Positions 18,395 through 28,332 are shown, counted from the stretch's first letter. The stretch: 64,000 bases of DNA from Anaerolineae bacterium (GCA_013178185.1 JABLXC010000023.1:80754-144753), one strand, 5' to 3'. Notes: a model not told the origin generated them from the sequence alone. Numbers and translations: made by a program.

Positions 18395-20281
18395 ATGAGA
18401 ACCAAGCCACATATCCGAAATCGTTACCTGTTAATCGGGGATTTGCTTTTTATTGTTATCAGTGTCTTGGGCGCTTATGTATTAAGACTGGAATTGGGGG
18501 CGGCGTTCATGCTATATTTGCCCTCTGCCTATTGGATGATCGGCGTTGGCCTGATTATTAAACCATTGATCTATTATTATTTTGGCCTTTACCGTCGTTT
18601 ATGGGTTTATGCCAGCGTGCAGGAACTAAAACTGATCCTCGCGGCAGTCAGCTCGGCTTCTGTGCTTACCTCTGTTACGATGGTCAGCTTTTTCAATTTG
18701 GGTATGTTCATCGGTTTTCCAAGATCGGTGCTCATCATTGATTGGCTGCTTTCCATTATTCTCGTTGGCGGGCTGCGGTTTACAGTGCGATTGTTGGCAG
18801 AGAACACCACGGCTGCTGTCAATTCCAATAAACAGGTGAAGCGATCGTTAATCATCGGGGCTGGAGATGCAGGCGCACTGGTGGTGCGTGAACTGCAAAA
18901 GAATCCTCAGTTAAATTTGATCCCGGTAGGTTTTTTGGATGATGACCCATCCAAGCAACGACAGCAGATTTATGGCATTCCGGTTATTGGGGTGATTTCT
19001 GACTTGGCTAAAACATTGGAAAACCGCCAGGTGGACGAAGTGATCATTGCCATTCCCAGCGCCCCGGGTCGGGTTGTGCGCCTGGTGGCGGATATATGTC
19101 GCTTGAATGGCCTGCCATTTCGAACGATGCCCGGGATTTACGAACTGCTTGGAGGAAAGGTCAATATCAGCAGGCTGCGCGAAGTGGATATCACTGACCT
19201 CTTACGAAGAGAGCCGACGCAGGTAAAAGAAGAGCTCATGGGTTCGACTTTAGGAGGGAAAGTTATCCTGGTTACAGGCGCGGGGGGATCGATTGGGAGG
19301 GAACTTTGCCGACAGATTGCCCGATGGGGGCCTTCCGAATTAATTTTACTGGGCCATGGGGAAAACAGTATTTTTGAGACCGTCCTGGAAATGAAGGACG
19401 CCTTTCAATCCGTTCAACTGCACCCAGTCATTGCAGATGTAAGAGATTTTCCTCGTTTAAGGACGGTCTTTGAAAGACACCAACCTGATGTAGTTTTTCA
19501 CGCGGCAGCTCATAAGCATGTACCGATGATGGAACTTAATGTGGAAGAAGCCGTAACGAACAATATTGTCGGTACAAAGAATATTGTCAATCTGGCGCTT
19601 GAATGCGGAGTGGAGCGTCTGGTGATGATCTCGAGCGATAAAGCTATCCGGCCAGTAAATGTCATGGGGGGAACAAAGCGTATAGCCGAATTGATCGTTC
19701 TGGATGCGGCAGCTCGTTCTGGTAGGGCTTTTTGCGTTGTCCGTTTTGGCAATGTGCTGGGCAGCCGCGGTAGCGTAGTGCCACTCTTTAAGCGGCAGAT
19801 ATCCAGGGGAGGACCGGTAACGATCACGCATCCTGAGATGAAACGCTATTTTATGACGATACCAGAAGCTGTCAACCTGGTTCTACAGGCCGCCGGCATG
19901 GGGAACCGCGGAGAAACGTTTGTGTTGAATATGGGACAGCAGGTTCGCATTTTGGATTTGGCAGAGGATTTAATTCGGCTTTCGGGTCTTGAACCTGGGA
20001 GAGATATTGAAATCGTATTTACAGGGATTCGGCCTGGCGAAAAGTTGAGTGAAGATCTCTGGGATGATGGACAGTATTTTTTGCCGACCGATCACCCCGA
20101 CATTTACCGGCTAGACGGGCAAAATGAATTGCAAGGCGAAGATCTTATTCGCAAGGTTAATGAGTTAAATCGCCTGGCCCAAGAGGGCGACACAGAATCC
20201 ATTATCAGTATGCTGGATGAAATTATTCCGGATTCTGCTATCCGTAGCACCCCGCCACCGGAAATACTTTCCATTGAGTGA
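18395..20281 (+). CDS. Nucleoside-diphosphate-sugar 4,6-dehydratase (CapD/WbpM type)
   Basis: A 628-residue membrane-anchored dehydratase that converts UDP-sugars such as UDP-GlcNAc into 4-keto-6-deoxy forms for polysaccharide synthesis. Four N-terminal helices (to about residue 110) precede a first Rossmann-like domain (SLIIGAGDAGALVVREL) and then the catalytic SDR domain with TGAGGSIGRELCRQI near residue 290. The active site shows SSDKA and, where short SDRs have YxxxK, MGGTK: methionine replaces the tyrosine, as known for WbpM-like enzymes. ATG 18395 follows AGAGGA and lies one base after the previous stop; a GTG start of the next gene overlaps its end. Confidence 0.92.
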   Translation: MRTKPHIRNRYLLIGDLLFIVISVLGAYVLRLELGAAFMLYLPSAYWMIGVGLIIKPLIYYYFGLYRRLWVYASVQELKLILAAVSSASVLTSVTMVSFFNLGMFIGFPRSVLIIDWLLSIILVGGLRFTVRLLAENTTAAVNSNKQVKRSLIIGAGDAGALVVRELQKNPQLNLIPVGFLDDDPSKQRQQIYGIPVIGVISDLAKTLENRQVDEVIIAIPSAPGRVVRLVADICRLNGLPFRTMPGIYELLGGKVNISRLREVDITDLLRREPTQVKEELMGSTLGGKVILVTGAGGSIGRELCRQIARWGPSELILLGHGENSIFETVLEMKDAFQSVQLHPVIADVRDFPRLRTVFERHQPDVVFHAAAHKHVPMMELNVEEAVTNNIVGTKNIVNLALECGVERLVMISSDKAIRPVNVMGGTKRIAELIVLDAAARSGRAFCVVRFGNVLGSRGSVVPLFKRQISRGGPVTITHPEMKRYFMTIPEAVNLVLQAAGMGNRGETFVLNMGQQVRILDLAEDLIRLSGLEPGRDIEIVFTGIRPGEKLSEDLWDDGQYFLPTDHPDIYRLDGQNELQGEDLIRKVNELNRLAQEGDTESIISMLDEIIPDSAIRSTPPPEILSIE

Positions 20282-21276
20282 TAGCTTTGGTATCTCTTAA
20301 ACAGTGGGAAGAATTTTACAGGAAGCACCCAGGCGCCCATATTTTGCAATCGCCTCAATGGGGAAGGGTTAAAGCGGCCTTTGGGTGGGATCCCATTTAC
20401 TTCCAAAGGAATGAAAGCGGAGCGCTTATTTTATTCAGAAAACTGCCATTTGGGCTGAGCATTGGTTACATACCAAAAGGCCCACTTGGGAGCGGCTGGG
20501 GTGATTTGTGGCCCGCGGTGGATGAGGTTTGCCGAGAGCGACGAGCTGTTTTCCTAAAGGTTGAACCCGACTTGTGGGAAGTTCCGGGTGGCCTGTACGA
20601 TCCTTTATTTCGCGGTTTTAAGAAATCCAGTTTTACGATTCAACCCAGGAGAACATTGATCGTTAACCTTGAGGGCGGCGAGGAAGCTTGGTTGAGCAAG
20701 ATGAAGCAAAAAACGCGTTACAACATCAAGCTTGCAGAGCGAAAAGAAGTTCAGGTTCAACGATCGGATGATTTGGATACATTTTATAAGCTTTCTCTTG
20801 TTACTGGAAAGCGAGATGGGTTTGGAGTCCACTCTTTTGCTTATTACCAGAGGGTTTACGACCTTTTTTCCGCACAAGAGCAATGTGCGTTGTTTATTGC
20901 CAAATATGGCAACCGCCCACTGGCGGGTTTGATGGCGTTTCGAAACGGAAATCGCGCCTGGTATTTATATGGCGCCTCGAATGACGAGGAGCGCAATCGC
21001 ATGCCGACTTACCTGATCCAACACGCAGCCATGAAATGGGCTTTCGATTCCGGATGCACCGAATACGATCTTTGGGGGATCCCCGATTATGATGAGGACT
21101 ACCTGGAGTCCAATTTTTCTGCCAGATCAGATGGTTTGTGGGGAGTATACCGGTTCAAGAGGGGGTTCGGCGGCAAAATTATTCGGAGCGCGGGCGCCTG
21201 GGATAAAATCTACTTACCGGTTTTCTACCGGTTCTATAATTATTGGATGCAGTATCGAAACCCCAAAGGCGGTTGA
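20278..21276 (+). CDS. FemAB/GNAT-fold peptidoglycan-bridge-type aminoacyltransferase (first copy)
   Basis: A 332-residue protein of the FemAB superfamily, two tandem GNAT-like folds. FemX/FemAB proteins attach amino acids from aminoacyl-tRNA to peptidoglycan precursors; relatives in polysaccharide loci are of uncertain substrate. Seen: HILQSPQWGRVK near the start, the central KMQKTRYNIKLAERK-type stretch (written here KMKQKTRYNIKLAERK), WYLYGASN and EYDLWGIP near residue 265. The start is a GTG at 20278 that overlaps the preceding stop by four bases. It has a paralogue two genes downstream with the same motifs, separated by a NUDIX gene. Confidence 0.85.
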   Translation: MIALVSLKQWEEFYRKHPGAHILQSPQWGRVKAAFGWDPIYFQRNESGALILFRKLPFGLSIGYIPKGPLGSGWGDLWPAVDEVCRERRAVFLKVEPDLWEVPGGLYDPLFRGFKKSSFTIQPRRTLIVNLEGGEEAWLSKMKQKTRYNIKLAERKEVQVQRSDDLDTFYKLSLVTGKRDGFGVHSFAYYQRVYDLFSAQEQCALFIAKYGNRPLAGLMAFRNGNRAWYLYGASNDEERNRMPTYLIQHAAMKWAFDSGCTEYDLWGIPDYDEDYLESNFSARSDGLWGVYRFKRGFGGKIIRSAGAWDKIYLPVFYRFYNYWMQYRNPKGG

Positions 21277-21277
21277 T

Positions 21278-21781
21278 GTGTCTCACTATTGCATGGTTTG
21301 CGGCTCGAAAATGCAAACGATATTGCTCGATCGCAGAAGCCGGGAACAGTGTCCCTCTTGCGGGTGGATCTATTACCCACAACTTAAAGTAGGAGCGGGC
21401 GTTCTTATTGAGCAAAATGACGCAGTACTTCTTGTTCGGAGAGCGATTGAACCGTGGAAAGACGCTTGGTATCTTCCGGCTGGCTATGTAGAGGCTGATG
21501 AGACGCCGCGATCCGCCGCCGAACGAGAGACCCGTGAAGAGACGGGATTGATCGTTCGGATTGGCGACTTGAAAGGGGTCTATCCTTTTGACGATGACCC
21601 GCGCGGAAATGGGCTTTTGATCCTCTACCTGGCAGATATTTGTGGGGGCGAGTTACAATGTTCGAACGAGGCCAGCGAGTGTCGTTATTTTTTGGCGTCT
21701 GAGCTTCCATCTAATATTGCTGGCATGGCTCACCGGCAGGCCCTGGCGGATTGGGCATGGAGAAAAGCGCATGGCTTTTGA
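21278..21781 (+). CDS. NUDIX hydrolase with N-terminal zinc ribbon
   Basis: A 167-residue pyrophosphohydrolase. The N-terminus has two cysteine pairs, YCMVCG and QCPSCG, forming a small zinc ribbon. The NUDIX box follows at about residues 66-88 and fits GX5EX7REUXEEXGU exactly (GYVEAD then E, RETREETGL). GTG 21278 is the most likely start because it keeps the first cysteine pair; it directly follows the femAB stop. Zinc-ribbon NUDIX proteins include NADH pyrophosphatases and related house-cleaning enzymes; the substrate here is unknown. Its location between two FemAB genes, overlapping the second by 11 bases, points to cotranscription. Confidence 0.88.
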   Translation: MSHYCMVCGSKMQTILLDRRSREQCPSCGWIYYPQLKVGAGVLIEQNDAVLLVRRAIEPWKDAWYLPAGYVEADETPRSAAERETREETGLIVRIGDLKGVYPFDDDPRGNGLLILYLADICGGELQCSNEASECRYFLASELPSNIAGMAHRQALADWAWRKAHGF

Positions 21782-22880
21782 GATTCTCAGAGATGTCACG
21801 GCGGCAGATTGGAACCGCATTCTCTCTGTTTTGCCGGGCGCACATATTTTGCAGACCTGGGAGTGGGCAGAAGTCAAGGAGATTTATGGGTGGAGAAAGA
21901 TCCCCCTTGTCTGGCGCAAACCCGGCAAGGAAGTGGGCGCGACAGCGATGGTTCTACTCCGTGCGCTGCCCAGGCTGAAACTAAATATACTTTACGTTCC
22001 GCGTGGTCCAGTTTTAAACTGGGAAGATAGGGAGCTTCGAGAAGAGGTGCTTTTTGACTTAGTTCAATTAGCGATCCGCGAAAGAGCCATTTTTATCAAG
22101 GTAGATGGTGAGATTATCACAGGATACGGCGAGCCGGGACTACCAGAGAGCAGAAAAAACGTCGTCGGCGGCCAGATCGTAGACTGGCTCAGGTTGCATG
22201 GCTGGCAAAAGTCGGACGAGCAAATTCAGTTCGCAAATACGATCTGGGTAAATCTCAAGGAATCTGAAGAAGAAATCCTGGCTCGCATGAAACAAAAAAC
22301 ACGATATAACATCCGGCTGGCGCAAAAAAAGGGTGTAAAGGTAAGGCTGGGAAACCTGGAAGATTTGATCACGCTTTACAAGATGTATGCGGAAACATCG
22401 GTGCGCGATGGATTTGTGATTCGTTCTTGGGATTATTACCGGAATGTTTGGGAGAAATTTTATAGGGCGGGGATGATGGATGCGCTAATTGCAGAGGTTG
22501 ATGAGAAGCCCGTCGCCGGTTTGATCCTTTTCTATTTCGCAGGTCGGGCCTGGTATCTTTACGGCATGTCCACACAAGCTCACAGGGAAAAGATGCCCAA
22601 TTACCTTTTACAGTGGGAAGCGATGAAACACGCCAGAGCGAAGGGTTGCTCCATTTATGATCTTTGGGGCGCTCCTACGGACTTTTGTGCCGAAGATGTA
22701 TTGTGGAATGTTTATCGTTTTAAGGATGGATTTTCCGGTGAGGTTATCTGTACTGCAGGGGCATGGGATTATCCTGTTCACCGGCGGATGTACATGCTTT
22801 ACATGAAAATATTGCCCAAAATTTTGGGTGTTATGCGGCTACGGGGAAAAAGTAGGACCCAGCGGGAGGCAGCCTTATGA
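21771..22880 (+). CDS. FemAB/GNAT-fold aminoacyltransferase (second copy)
   Basis: A 369-residue paralogue of the gene at 20278. It has GAHILQTWEWAEVK near the start, RMKQKTRYNIRLAQKKG in the middle, WYLYGMST and IYDLWGAP. The two copies share many motif residues but differ in the loop before the core motif, which is about 20 residues longer here (VDWLRLHGWQ). ATG 21771 lies within the end of the NUDIX gene; GGAGAAAA just upstream is the likely ribosome-binding site. Two FemAB proteins side by side recall FemA/FemB, which add successive residues to one bridge, so a pair acting in sequence is plausible but unproven. Confidence 0.85.
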   Translation: MAFEILRDVTAADWNRILSVLPGAHILQTWEWAEVKEIYGWRKIPLVWRKPGKEVGATAMVLLRALPRLKLNILYVPRGPVLNWEDRELREEVLFDLVQLAIRERAIFIKVDGEIITGYGEPGLPESRKNVVGGQIVDWLRLHGWQKSDEQIQFANTIWVNLKESEEEILARMKQKTRYNIRLAQKKGVKVRLGNLEDLITLYKMYAETSVRDGFVIRSWDYYRNVWEKFYRAGMMDALIAEVDEKPVAGLILFYFAGRAWYLYGMSTQAHREKMPNYLLQWEAMKHARAKGCSIYDLWGAPTDFCAEDVLWNVYRFKDGFSGEVICTAGAWDYPVHRRMYMLYMKILPKILGVMRLRGKSRTQREAAL

Positions 22881-23839
22881 TCCCCAGAATATGTTTTGCT
22901 CATTTGCCAACCCCCGTCGAACCAATGCGACGGTTGGGCTCCTTTCTGGGCGGGTATAAACTCTGGATCAAGCGCGATGATCTTACCGGGTTGGCTTTTG
23001 GGGGAAATAAGGCCCGCAAGCTGGAATTCGTGCTGGCCGAAGCGTTAGCAAACGGCGCCAAGACCCTTGTAACGGTGGGCAGCATTCAATCCAACCATTG
23101 CCGCCAAACCGCTGCGCTTGCCGCCAGGTTTGGATTGCGATGTGTTCTGGTGCTTTCGGGTGAAAAGCCAAACCAGTTTACCGGCAACCTTCTGCTGGAC
23201 GAATTATTGGGTGCAGAAATCATCTGGTGCAGCTTAGATGAGAGATCGAAGGTTCTGAGAGCGACCTTTGAACATGAGTGGGAGATGGGGCACCGGCCAT
23301 TTCTTATCCCGCTCGGCGCTTCGACTCCAACCGGAGCGCTTGGATATATGTATGCGATTGAAGAGCTTGCTCAGCAGGACGTTGTAATTCCAGATTGGAT
23401 TGTTCTGGCTTCATCCTCTGCCGGGACGCAGGCTGGTATGGTGGCAGAGGTTATCCGCCGGCAGCTTAAAACAAAAATCCTTGGTATCAGCATTGACCAG
23501 GAAGCCTCTCATTTGCGGCAGAGCGTTGCAAAGCTGGCGGCTGAAGCGGGCGAACGTCTGGGGGAGAAGATTGCCCTATCTCCAGATGACGTTCTGGTCA
23601 ACTCCGACTATCTTGGCGGTGGTTATGGGGTGATGGGAGAATTGGAAGTTAATGCTATACGTTTATTTGCAAAAATGGAAGGCATTCTCCTCGGACCCGT
23701 CTATACGGGTAGGGCGGCTGGGGGAATGATCGATCTGATCCAAAGAGGATTTTTTCATCCGGATGAGAACATCCTTTTTTGGCACACAGGAGATACTCCC
23801 ACATTATTTGCCGATCCTTATAGCCGCCAGTTCACCTAG
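22877..23839 (+). CDS. PLP-dependent D-cysteine desulfhydrase / ACC deaminase family
   Basis: A 320-residue fold-type II PLP enzyme. The lysine that binds PLP is expected at Lys45 in GGNKARKLE, followed by the family motif SIQSNHCRQTAA and the phosphate-binding glycines in the SSSAGTQAG stretch. Family members break D-cysteine to pyruvate, sulfide and ammonia, or deaminate 1-aminocyclopropane-1-carboxylate; the sequence alone does not separate these, though bacterial members of this type are often D-cysteine desulfhydrases. It overlaps the FemAB stop by four bases (ATGA) and ends the plus-strand envelope operon, 47 bp from a convergent kinase gene. Confidence 0.87.
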   Translation: MIPRICFAHLPTPVEPMRRLGSFLGGYKLWIKRDDLTGLAFGGNKARKLEFVLAEALANGAKTLVTVGSIQSNHCRQTAALAARFGLRCVLVLSGEKPNQFTGNLLLDELLGAEIIWCSLDERSKVLRATFEHEWEMGHRPFLIPLGASTPTGALGYMYAIEELAQQDVVIPDWIVLASSSAGTQAGMVAEVIRRQLKTKILGISIDQEASHLRQSVAKLAAEAGERLGEKIALSPDDVLVNSDYLGGGYGVMGELEVNAIRLFAKMEGILLGPVYTGRAAGGMIDLIQRGFFHPDENILFWHTGDTPTLFADPYSRQFT

Positions 23840-23886
23840 GGATATCAAGGCGTTTGGGGAAGGAAAGGGAAACCAGAGCTGCTTCT

Positions 23887-26034
23887 TTATTTGGTGATTG
23901 GTTGCCAGGCGGGATTAAAATCGGCGCCTGTTTCAGTAGTGAGACGGGTTAGGGAACCGCCATTAATGGTCATGCGATAAATATCCAGATTGCTGTCCTG
24001 GACATATTCAAACGCGAACCAGAAATTATCCCATGAGTATTGAGGATTCCATAAAGCGCGCAAGTCCAGCAGTTTGATTTCCGGCGCGGCGGGGTTATTG
24101 TATTGCCGCGATGCAAGCCAGGGTTGATCAGTTCCTTGCACGAAGGTGATAAATTCACCTGTTGGCGACCAGGCGGGCATATAGGAAGCGCCATTGTCAA
24201 GATTCGCGAATTCTCGGGCGCCTTTACCTGTATCGCTCATCACCCAGACCTGAGAATTACCCAAACGAGTTGTCTCAAAAGCGATTTTTGTGCCATCCGG
24301 CGACCATTCTGGGCGGCGGTCATTGCTGGTTGGGCTTGATAACAAGCTCACCTGGTTGTCCTGAAGATTGTATACATAGATGTGAGAAATATTGTCACGC
24401 AGTGAGGTGAAAGCGATCCGGTTGCCGTCTGGGGACCAATCTGGCTCATAATCGCCACCAGGGACGGTGATGAGCGGGCTTACCCCTGTACCATCGGCGT
24501 TGGCAATAAACAAACCAGAGCCTTTATAAATATCTTTTCTTTCTTTACAAGGCGAGATGAACACCAGTTTTCTGCCATCGGGGGACCAATCGGGTTGGCA
24601 AGCGCCATCAGGGAGATCGGTGAGCTGGACTGCGCCGGATCCATCTGAATTCATCACCCATATTTGAGGTTTGCCGCTGCGGTCTGACGCGAAAGCGATC
24701 CTTCCGCTGCCGCCGCCAACAGGTGTCACAGCTGGCGTAAAAGTCTCAGTCGGCGCGCTGGTGGATGTCGGCGCGGCTGTAGATGCTGCTTCTGGGATAG
24801 TTGGGGTGGCTGGCGCAGTTTCAGTTGGCGGTTGTTCAATGATTGGGTTTGAAACCGGTGATTGTGCAGTGGTCGCTTCGGGTTTTTGAAACAGGGCGCC
24901 GTTCAGCGCAAAGACGCCAATGATCCCACAAATTCCTACGACGACAATACCGACCAGGATGACAGCCAAGACCGGAAAAGATTTTCTGGCAGGGCGTGCG
25001 GGGCTTGCGGGAATATTTTGTAAAAAAGGCGACTGGGGATATTGAGGTTGCTCGCCTTGGGGTTGAGAAGGATAATACATCGGGGCGACGGCAGAGGTGG
25101 GCATTTGGCCTTGAGAACTTGCAAGCGGTGTTTGCGATGTCATGGTTTGGTCTGGGGGCTGCCCTATGGAGGAACGCATCGTCAGCGCAGCGGGAGACAG
25201 GCTTGTCTTATCCGCAAAGTCTTTTTCCGGTGGGAGCAATTCCATCAAGGCTTGCTTGAAGTCATCGGCGGTCTGGTAACGGTCTTCTGGCTGAACAGCC
25301 ATGGCCTTTTCGATGATCTGGGATAGTTTTTGGCTAACTTTGGGGTTGTAAGTGGAAACTGGCGTCAGGGTGGCATTTCCCATTGCCCTGGCGAGGCCGT
25401 CTTCGGGTAATTTGTTCGTGAGCATTGCGTATAGCGACGCACCGAAAGAGTAAATATCGGAACGCGGTTCTGTTCCCTGACCGTACTGTTCTGGGGGCGC
25501 ATATCCTGGCGTTAAAGCTTGAGCGCCTGAGGTGGTCGAGACACCAGTCTGGCTGAACTTGGCGAGGCCAAAATCTACAAGATATACCTGGCCGCTGGTT
25601 GAGATTTTTATGTTGCCCGGTTTAATATCACGATGGACAATTGGGGTAGGGCGATTATGCAAATGGGACAAAGCGTCACATATCGCGACCCCAATTCTGA
25701 TCACCTCATCCTCCGGAAGTGGTCCTTCCCTGTCGAGACGAGTGCGTAGGTCTTCACCATCAATGAAGTCCATGACAAGATATTGACCCTGATCCGGAAT
25801 GACGAAGTGATCGGTAACGCGAGGTAGATTGGGGTGTCTTAAACTTGCCAGGATTGTTGCTTCTCGCCGGAACTGCCGGGAGGAATCATCGGACGGGTAT
25901 AGATTTTCTTTTATGGCGACCGAGACACCCAGGCTTTCATCCGTTGCCCGATAAATTGCCCCCATTCCACCTTTGGCAATAATTTCTTCGATGTGATAGC
26001 GATTGTATAAAACAGAGCCAATTTCGAGAGTCAT
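23887..26034 (-). CDS. Ser/Thr protein kinase with C-terminal PD40 beta-propeller (copy 1)
   Basis: A 715-residue membrane-spanning kinase of PknB type. The kinase domain (about 1-275) has the glycine loop AKGGMGAIYRA, Lys42 (VAIKEN), the catalytic loop VHRDIKPGNI, and DFGLAK. A proline/glutamine-rich stretch leads to one helix (about 355-378) and a Thr/Pro/Ala-rich linker. The outer part has about six PD40/TolB-like repeats, each with a WSPDG motif (ACQPDWSPDG, YEPDWSPDG, RRPEWSPDG). The kinase is thus cytoplasmic and the propeller extracellular, presumably the sensor. It lies 27 bases after a paralogue of the same build, so they form a two-gene operon. Confidence 0.93.
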   Translation of the reverse strand: MTLEIGSVLYNRYHIEEIIAKGGMGAIYRATDESLGVSVAIKENLYPSDDSSRQFRREATILASLRHPNLPRVTDHFVIPDQGQYLVMDFIDGEDLRTRLDREGPLPEDEVIRIGVAICDALSHLHNRPTPIVHRDIKPGNIKISTSGQVYLVDFGLAKFSQTGVSTTSGAQALTPGYAPPEQYGQGTEPRSDIYSFGASLYAMLTNKLPEDGLARAMGNATLTPVSTYNPKVSQKLSQIIEKAMAVQPEDRYQTADDFKQALMELLPPEKDFADKTSLSPAALTMRSSIGQPPDQTMTSQTPLASSQGQMPTSAVAPMYYPSQPQGEQPQYPQSPFLQNIPASPARPARKSFPVLAVILVGIVVVGICGIIGVFALNGALFQKPEATTAQSPVSNPIIEQPPTETAPATPTIPEAASTAAPTSTSAPTETFTPAVTPVGGGSGRIAFASDRSGKPQIWVMNSDGSGAVQLTDLPDGACQPDWSPDGRKLVFISPCKERKDIYKGSGLFIANADGTGVSPLITVPGGDYEPDWSPDGNRIAFTSLRDNISHIYVYNLQDNQVSLLSSPTSNDRRPEWSPDGTKIAFETTRLGNSQVWVMSDTGKGAREFANLDNGASYMPAWSPTGEFITFVQGTDQPWLASRQYNNPAAPEIKLLDLRALWNPQYSWDNFWFAFEYVQDSNLDIYRMTINGGSLTRLTTETGADFNPAWQPITK

Positions 26035-26061
26035 TTTCCCCGCCTTTGGAATATAGTTGGG

Positions 26062-28188
26062 TTAGTTTCCTAAAACAGGAGGCTTCCAGACAGGGCTGAA
26101 GTCCAGTGCTGGGTCGGTCGTTAAGCGAATTGGGGCTGCTTCGTCATCGAAAAGTTTGATGTAGATATCATGGTTATTACCATCTGGCCAACCCTCATAG
26201 ACGAACCATCGTTGATCCGGCGAGAGATCTGCTTCGGCGATAGGTCCAAAATCGGTTGATCCTAAGCTGGGAATGCGCTCTTCCATTCCTGTGCCGCGAT
26301 CTTCATAGTCCAGCCTTAACAGCCAGGGCAGGAAAGGGCTTTCTTTGCTGCGGCCGTACATAATAAATTGATTGTCATAAGACCAAACCGGCCAGAGATC
26401 ATTCACATTCCCTGAACTGCTGAACTGGAATTGTGTCTGACCAAGATCGGATATGATCCAAATATGATAGTAGAGGTTTTTCCTGGCGATTGCCAGTTGC
26501 TTTCCACCCGGACTCCAGGCTGGTTGAATGTCTGAATAACGGGTATCCGATAATTCTGAGAGGGAATTATCTTCGAAGTTAAAGACGAAGATATGCGGCA
26601 CACCTGTTCGGATGGATGAGAAAGCCAAACGTTTTCCGTCTGGCGACCAGGCGGGGTCAAAATCGCCCTCTTGGCTTACCGGAAGCAGCTGAGGATCGCT
26701 GCCATCTGCGTTCAGGATATATATCCTGGAATCGGTGTACACAAGGTCTTTCTTGTAACAGGGGGAAATGATGGCGAGCTTTTTCCCATCAAGGGACCAA
26801 TTTGGTTGGCAGGCGCCTTGAGGAAGGTTAGTAAGTTGCCGCTGCTGGGTACCATCGCTTTTCATCACCCATACTTGCATTGTGCCGGTTCGCTTGGAGA
26901 CAAAAGCAATTTCACCGGGCGGACCGCCGAGTGGAGTGGGCTGAGGGACAGTAGGTGTATTTAATACGACTACTGGCGTGGCTTCAACCAGAACGGAGGT
27001 TGTTGTGGCCCTGGCTGTGTTCGTTGGCGTCGTTTCTATAATACCGGTTTTGGTTGGATCCGTCGTTATTGGTGCAGGCGTAACGGTCTGGGCGAGTTGT
27101 GGTTGAGAAGTTTCAGTAGAAGCTGGCGCGATGAGTTGCTGAGTAAACAAACCAGTTGAAACCGGAATTGGGAGCTTCAAATAATAAGCGGAGCCAGCTA
27201 AAACTGCCAGCAGCGCTATAAAACCATAAACCCAGACGCGGCGTAAAGTGGGGTTTTTTTTCGATTTCTTAGGGCTGATATAAAGGTTTTCAGGGCTTGC
27301 TTTTTCTGAAAGGGCTCTATCCTCGTCAAAATCGGGCGGTGGTGGGGATACCAGTGGTCGCTGCTGAGTTACTTCGGGTAAATTTCCGGCTTCGATTAGA
27401 GCGCGTTTTAGTTCAGCAGCCGTTTGAAAACGGTCCTCGGGTTCAATGGCAAGACATTTTTCGATTACGGCCGCCAGTCGGCGGTCTACTTTTTGTTGGA
27501 TCTGGCGCAACGGGGTGAGCTGAGCTTTTCCAGTGGCGCGAGCCAGGCCATCCTCAGGGATAACACCTGTTAGTGCGGCATACAGGGTAGCGCCTAAAGA
27601 ATAAATATCGGAGCGTGCGTCCGTTCGGGCTGTGCCGTATTGTTCTGGCGGAGAATAGCCAGGGGTCATTGCTCTTGCACCGGTAATAGTGACCTGGGTA
27701 CCCTGCATGATCTTTGCCAGACCAAAATCGACCAGATAAACGTCACTCTCAGGGGTGATTTTGATATTGCCCGGTTTGATATCTCGATGCACGACCGAAG
27801 GCTTGCGATTATGCATGTAATCGAGAGCATTACACATCTCGATACCGATGAGGATAACATCTTGCGGTGGTAGAACGTTAATTCTTTCAATCCGTTGACG
27901 GAGGTCTTCTCCTTCAATATAATCCATAATCAGGTATTGACCCTGATTGGGAACGACAAAATAATCTCCTACTCTGGGTAGATTGATGTGCTTTAGACTC
28001 GCGAGAATGCTGGCTTCGCGTTGAAACTGGCGTGTGTACTCCTCGCTCAGGAAGAGATTCTCTTTCACGGCGACAGGAATATCCAGATTCTCGTCTTGAG
28101 CGCGATAAACTGCTCCCATCCCCCCTTGTCCGAGTATGGATACAATGCGATAACGGTTATTAAGGAGGACGCCTGGATTTAGGGTCAT
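26062..28188 (-). CDS. Ser/Thr protein kinase with C-terminal PD40 beta-propeller (copy 2)
   Basis: A 708-residue paralogue of the neighbouring kinase, first in the operon. It has the same order: kinase domain with QGGMGAVYRA, Lys42 (VAVKEN), VHRDIKPGNI and DFGLAK; one transmembrane helix (about 325-345, VWVYGFIALLAVLAGSAYYL); a Thr/Pro linker; and PD40 repeats (CQPNWSLDG, FDPAWSPDG, IQPAWSPGG). The propeller repeats have drifted more than the kinase halves, so the two receptors probably sense different ligands. It is divergent from a Thr/Pro-rich membrane protein gene with 144 bp between. Target proteins are unknown. Confidence 0.93.
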   Translation of the reverse strand: MTLNPGVLLNNRYRIVSILGQGGMGAVYRAQDENLDIPVAVKENLFLSEEYTRQFQREASILASLKHINLPRVGDYFVVPNQGQYLIMDYIEGEDLRQRIERINVLPPQDVILIGIEMCNALDYMHNRKPSVVHRDIKPGNIKITPESDVYLVDFGLAKIMQGTQVTITGARAMTPGYSPPEQYGTARTDARSDIYSLGATLYAALTGVIPEDGLARATGKAQLTPLRQIQQKVDRRLAAVIEKCLAIEPEDRFQTAAELKRALIEAGNLPEVTQQRPLVSPPPPDFDEDRALSEKASPENLYISPKKSKKNPTLRRVWVYGFIALLAVLAGSAYYLKLPIPVSTGLFTQQLIAPASTETSQPQLAQTVTPAPITTDPTKTGIIETTPTNTARATTTSVLVEATPVVVLNTPTVPQPTPLGGPPGEIAFVSKRTGTMQVWVMKSDGTQQRQLTNLPQGACQPNWSLDGKKLAIISPCYKKDLVYTDSRIYILNADGSDPQLLPVSQEGDFDPAWSPDGKRLAFSSIRTGVPHIFVFNFEDNSLSELSDTRYSDIQPAWSPGGKQLAIARKNLYYHIWIISDLGQTQFQFSSSGNVNDLWPVWSYDNQFIMYGRSKESPFLPWLLRLDYEDRGTGMEERIPSLGSTDFGPIAEADLSPDQRWFVYEGWPDGNNHDIYIKLFDDEAAPIRLTTDPALDFSPVWKPPVLGN

Positions 28189-28257
28189 AGAAAGGGTTAG
28201 CCAATTGGGATAACGAATACATTTTACCTAAGAAAACGGGTTTGCGCAACGCAATTA

Positions 28258-28284
28258 TTGACTATGTTTGGGCCATGCTATAAT
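28258..28284 (+). promoter_or_regulatory. Extended -10 promoter upstream of the Thr/Pro-rich protein gene
   Basis: TATAAT at 28279-28284 is preceded by TGC (extended -10). TTGACT at 28258-28263 gives a short 15-bp spacer, so the extended element probably carries the promoter. It lies about 50 bp before the start codon. Confidence 0.5.
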
Positions 28285-28332
28285 CAGATTTGTTAAGTTG
28301 TAAATGACCACTCTGAATATTAGTTATTTGCG

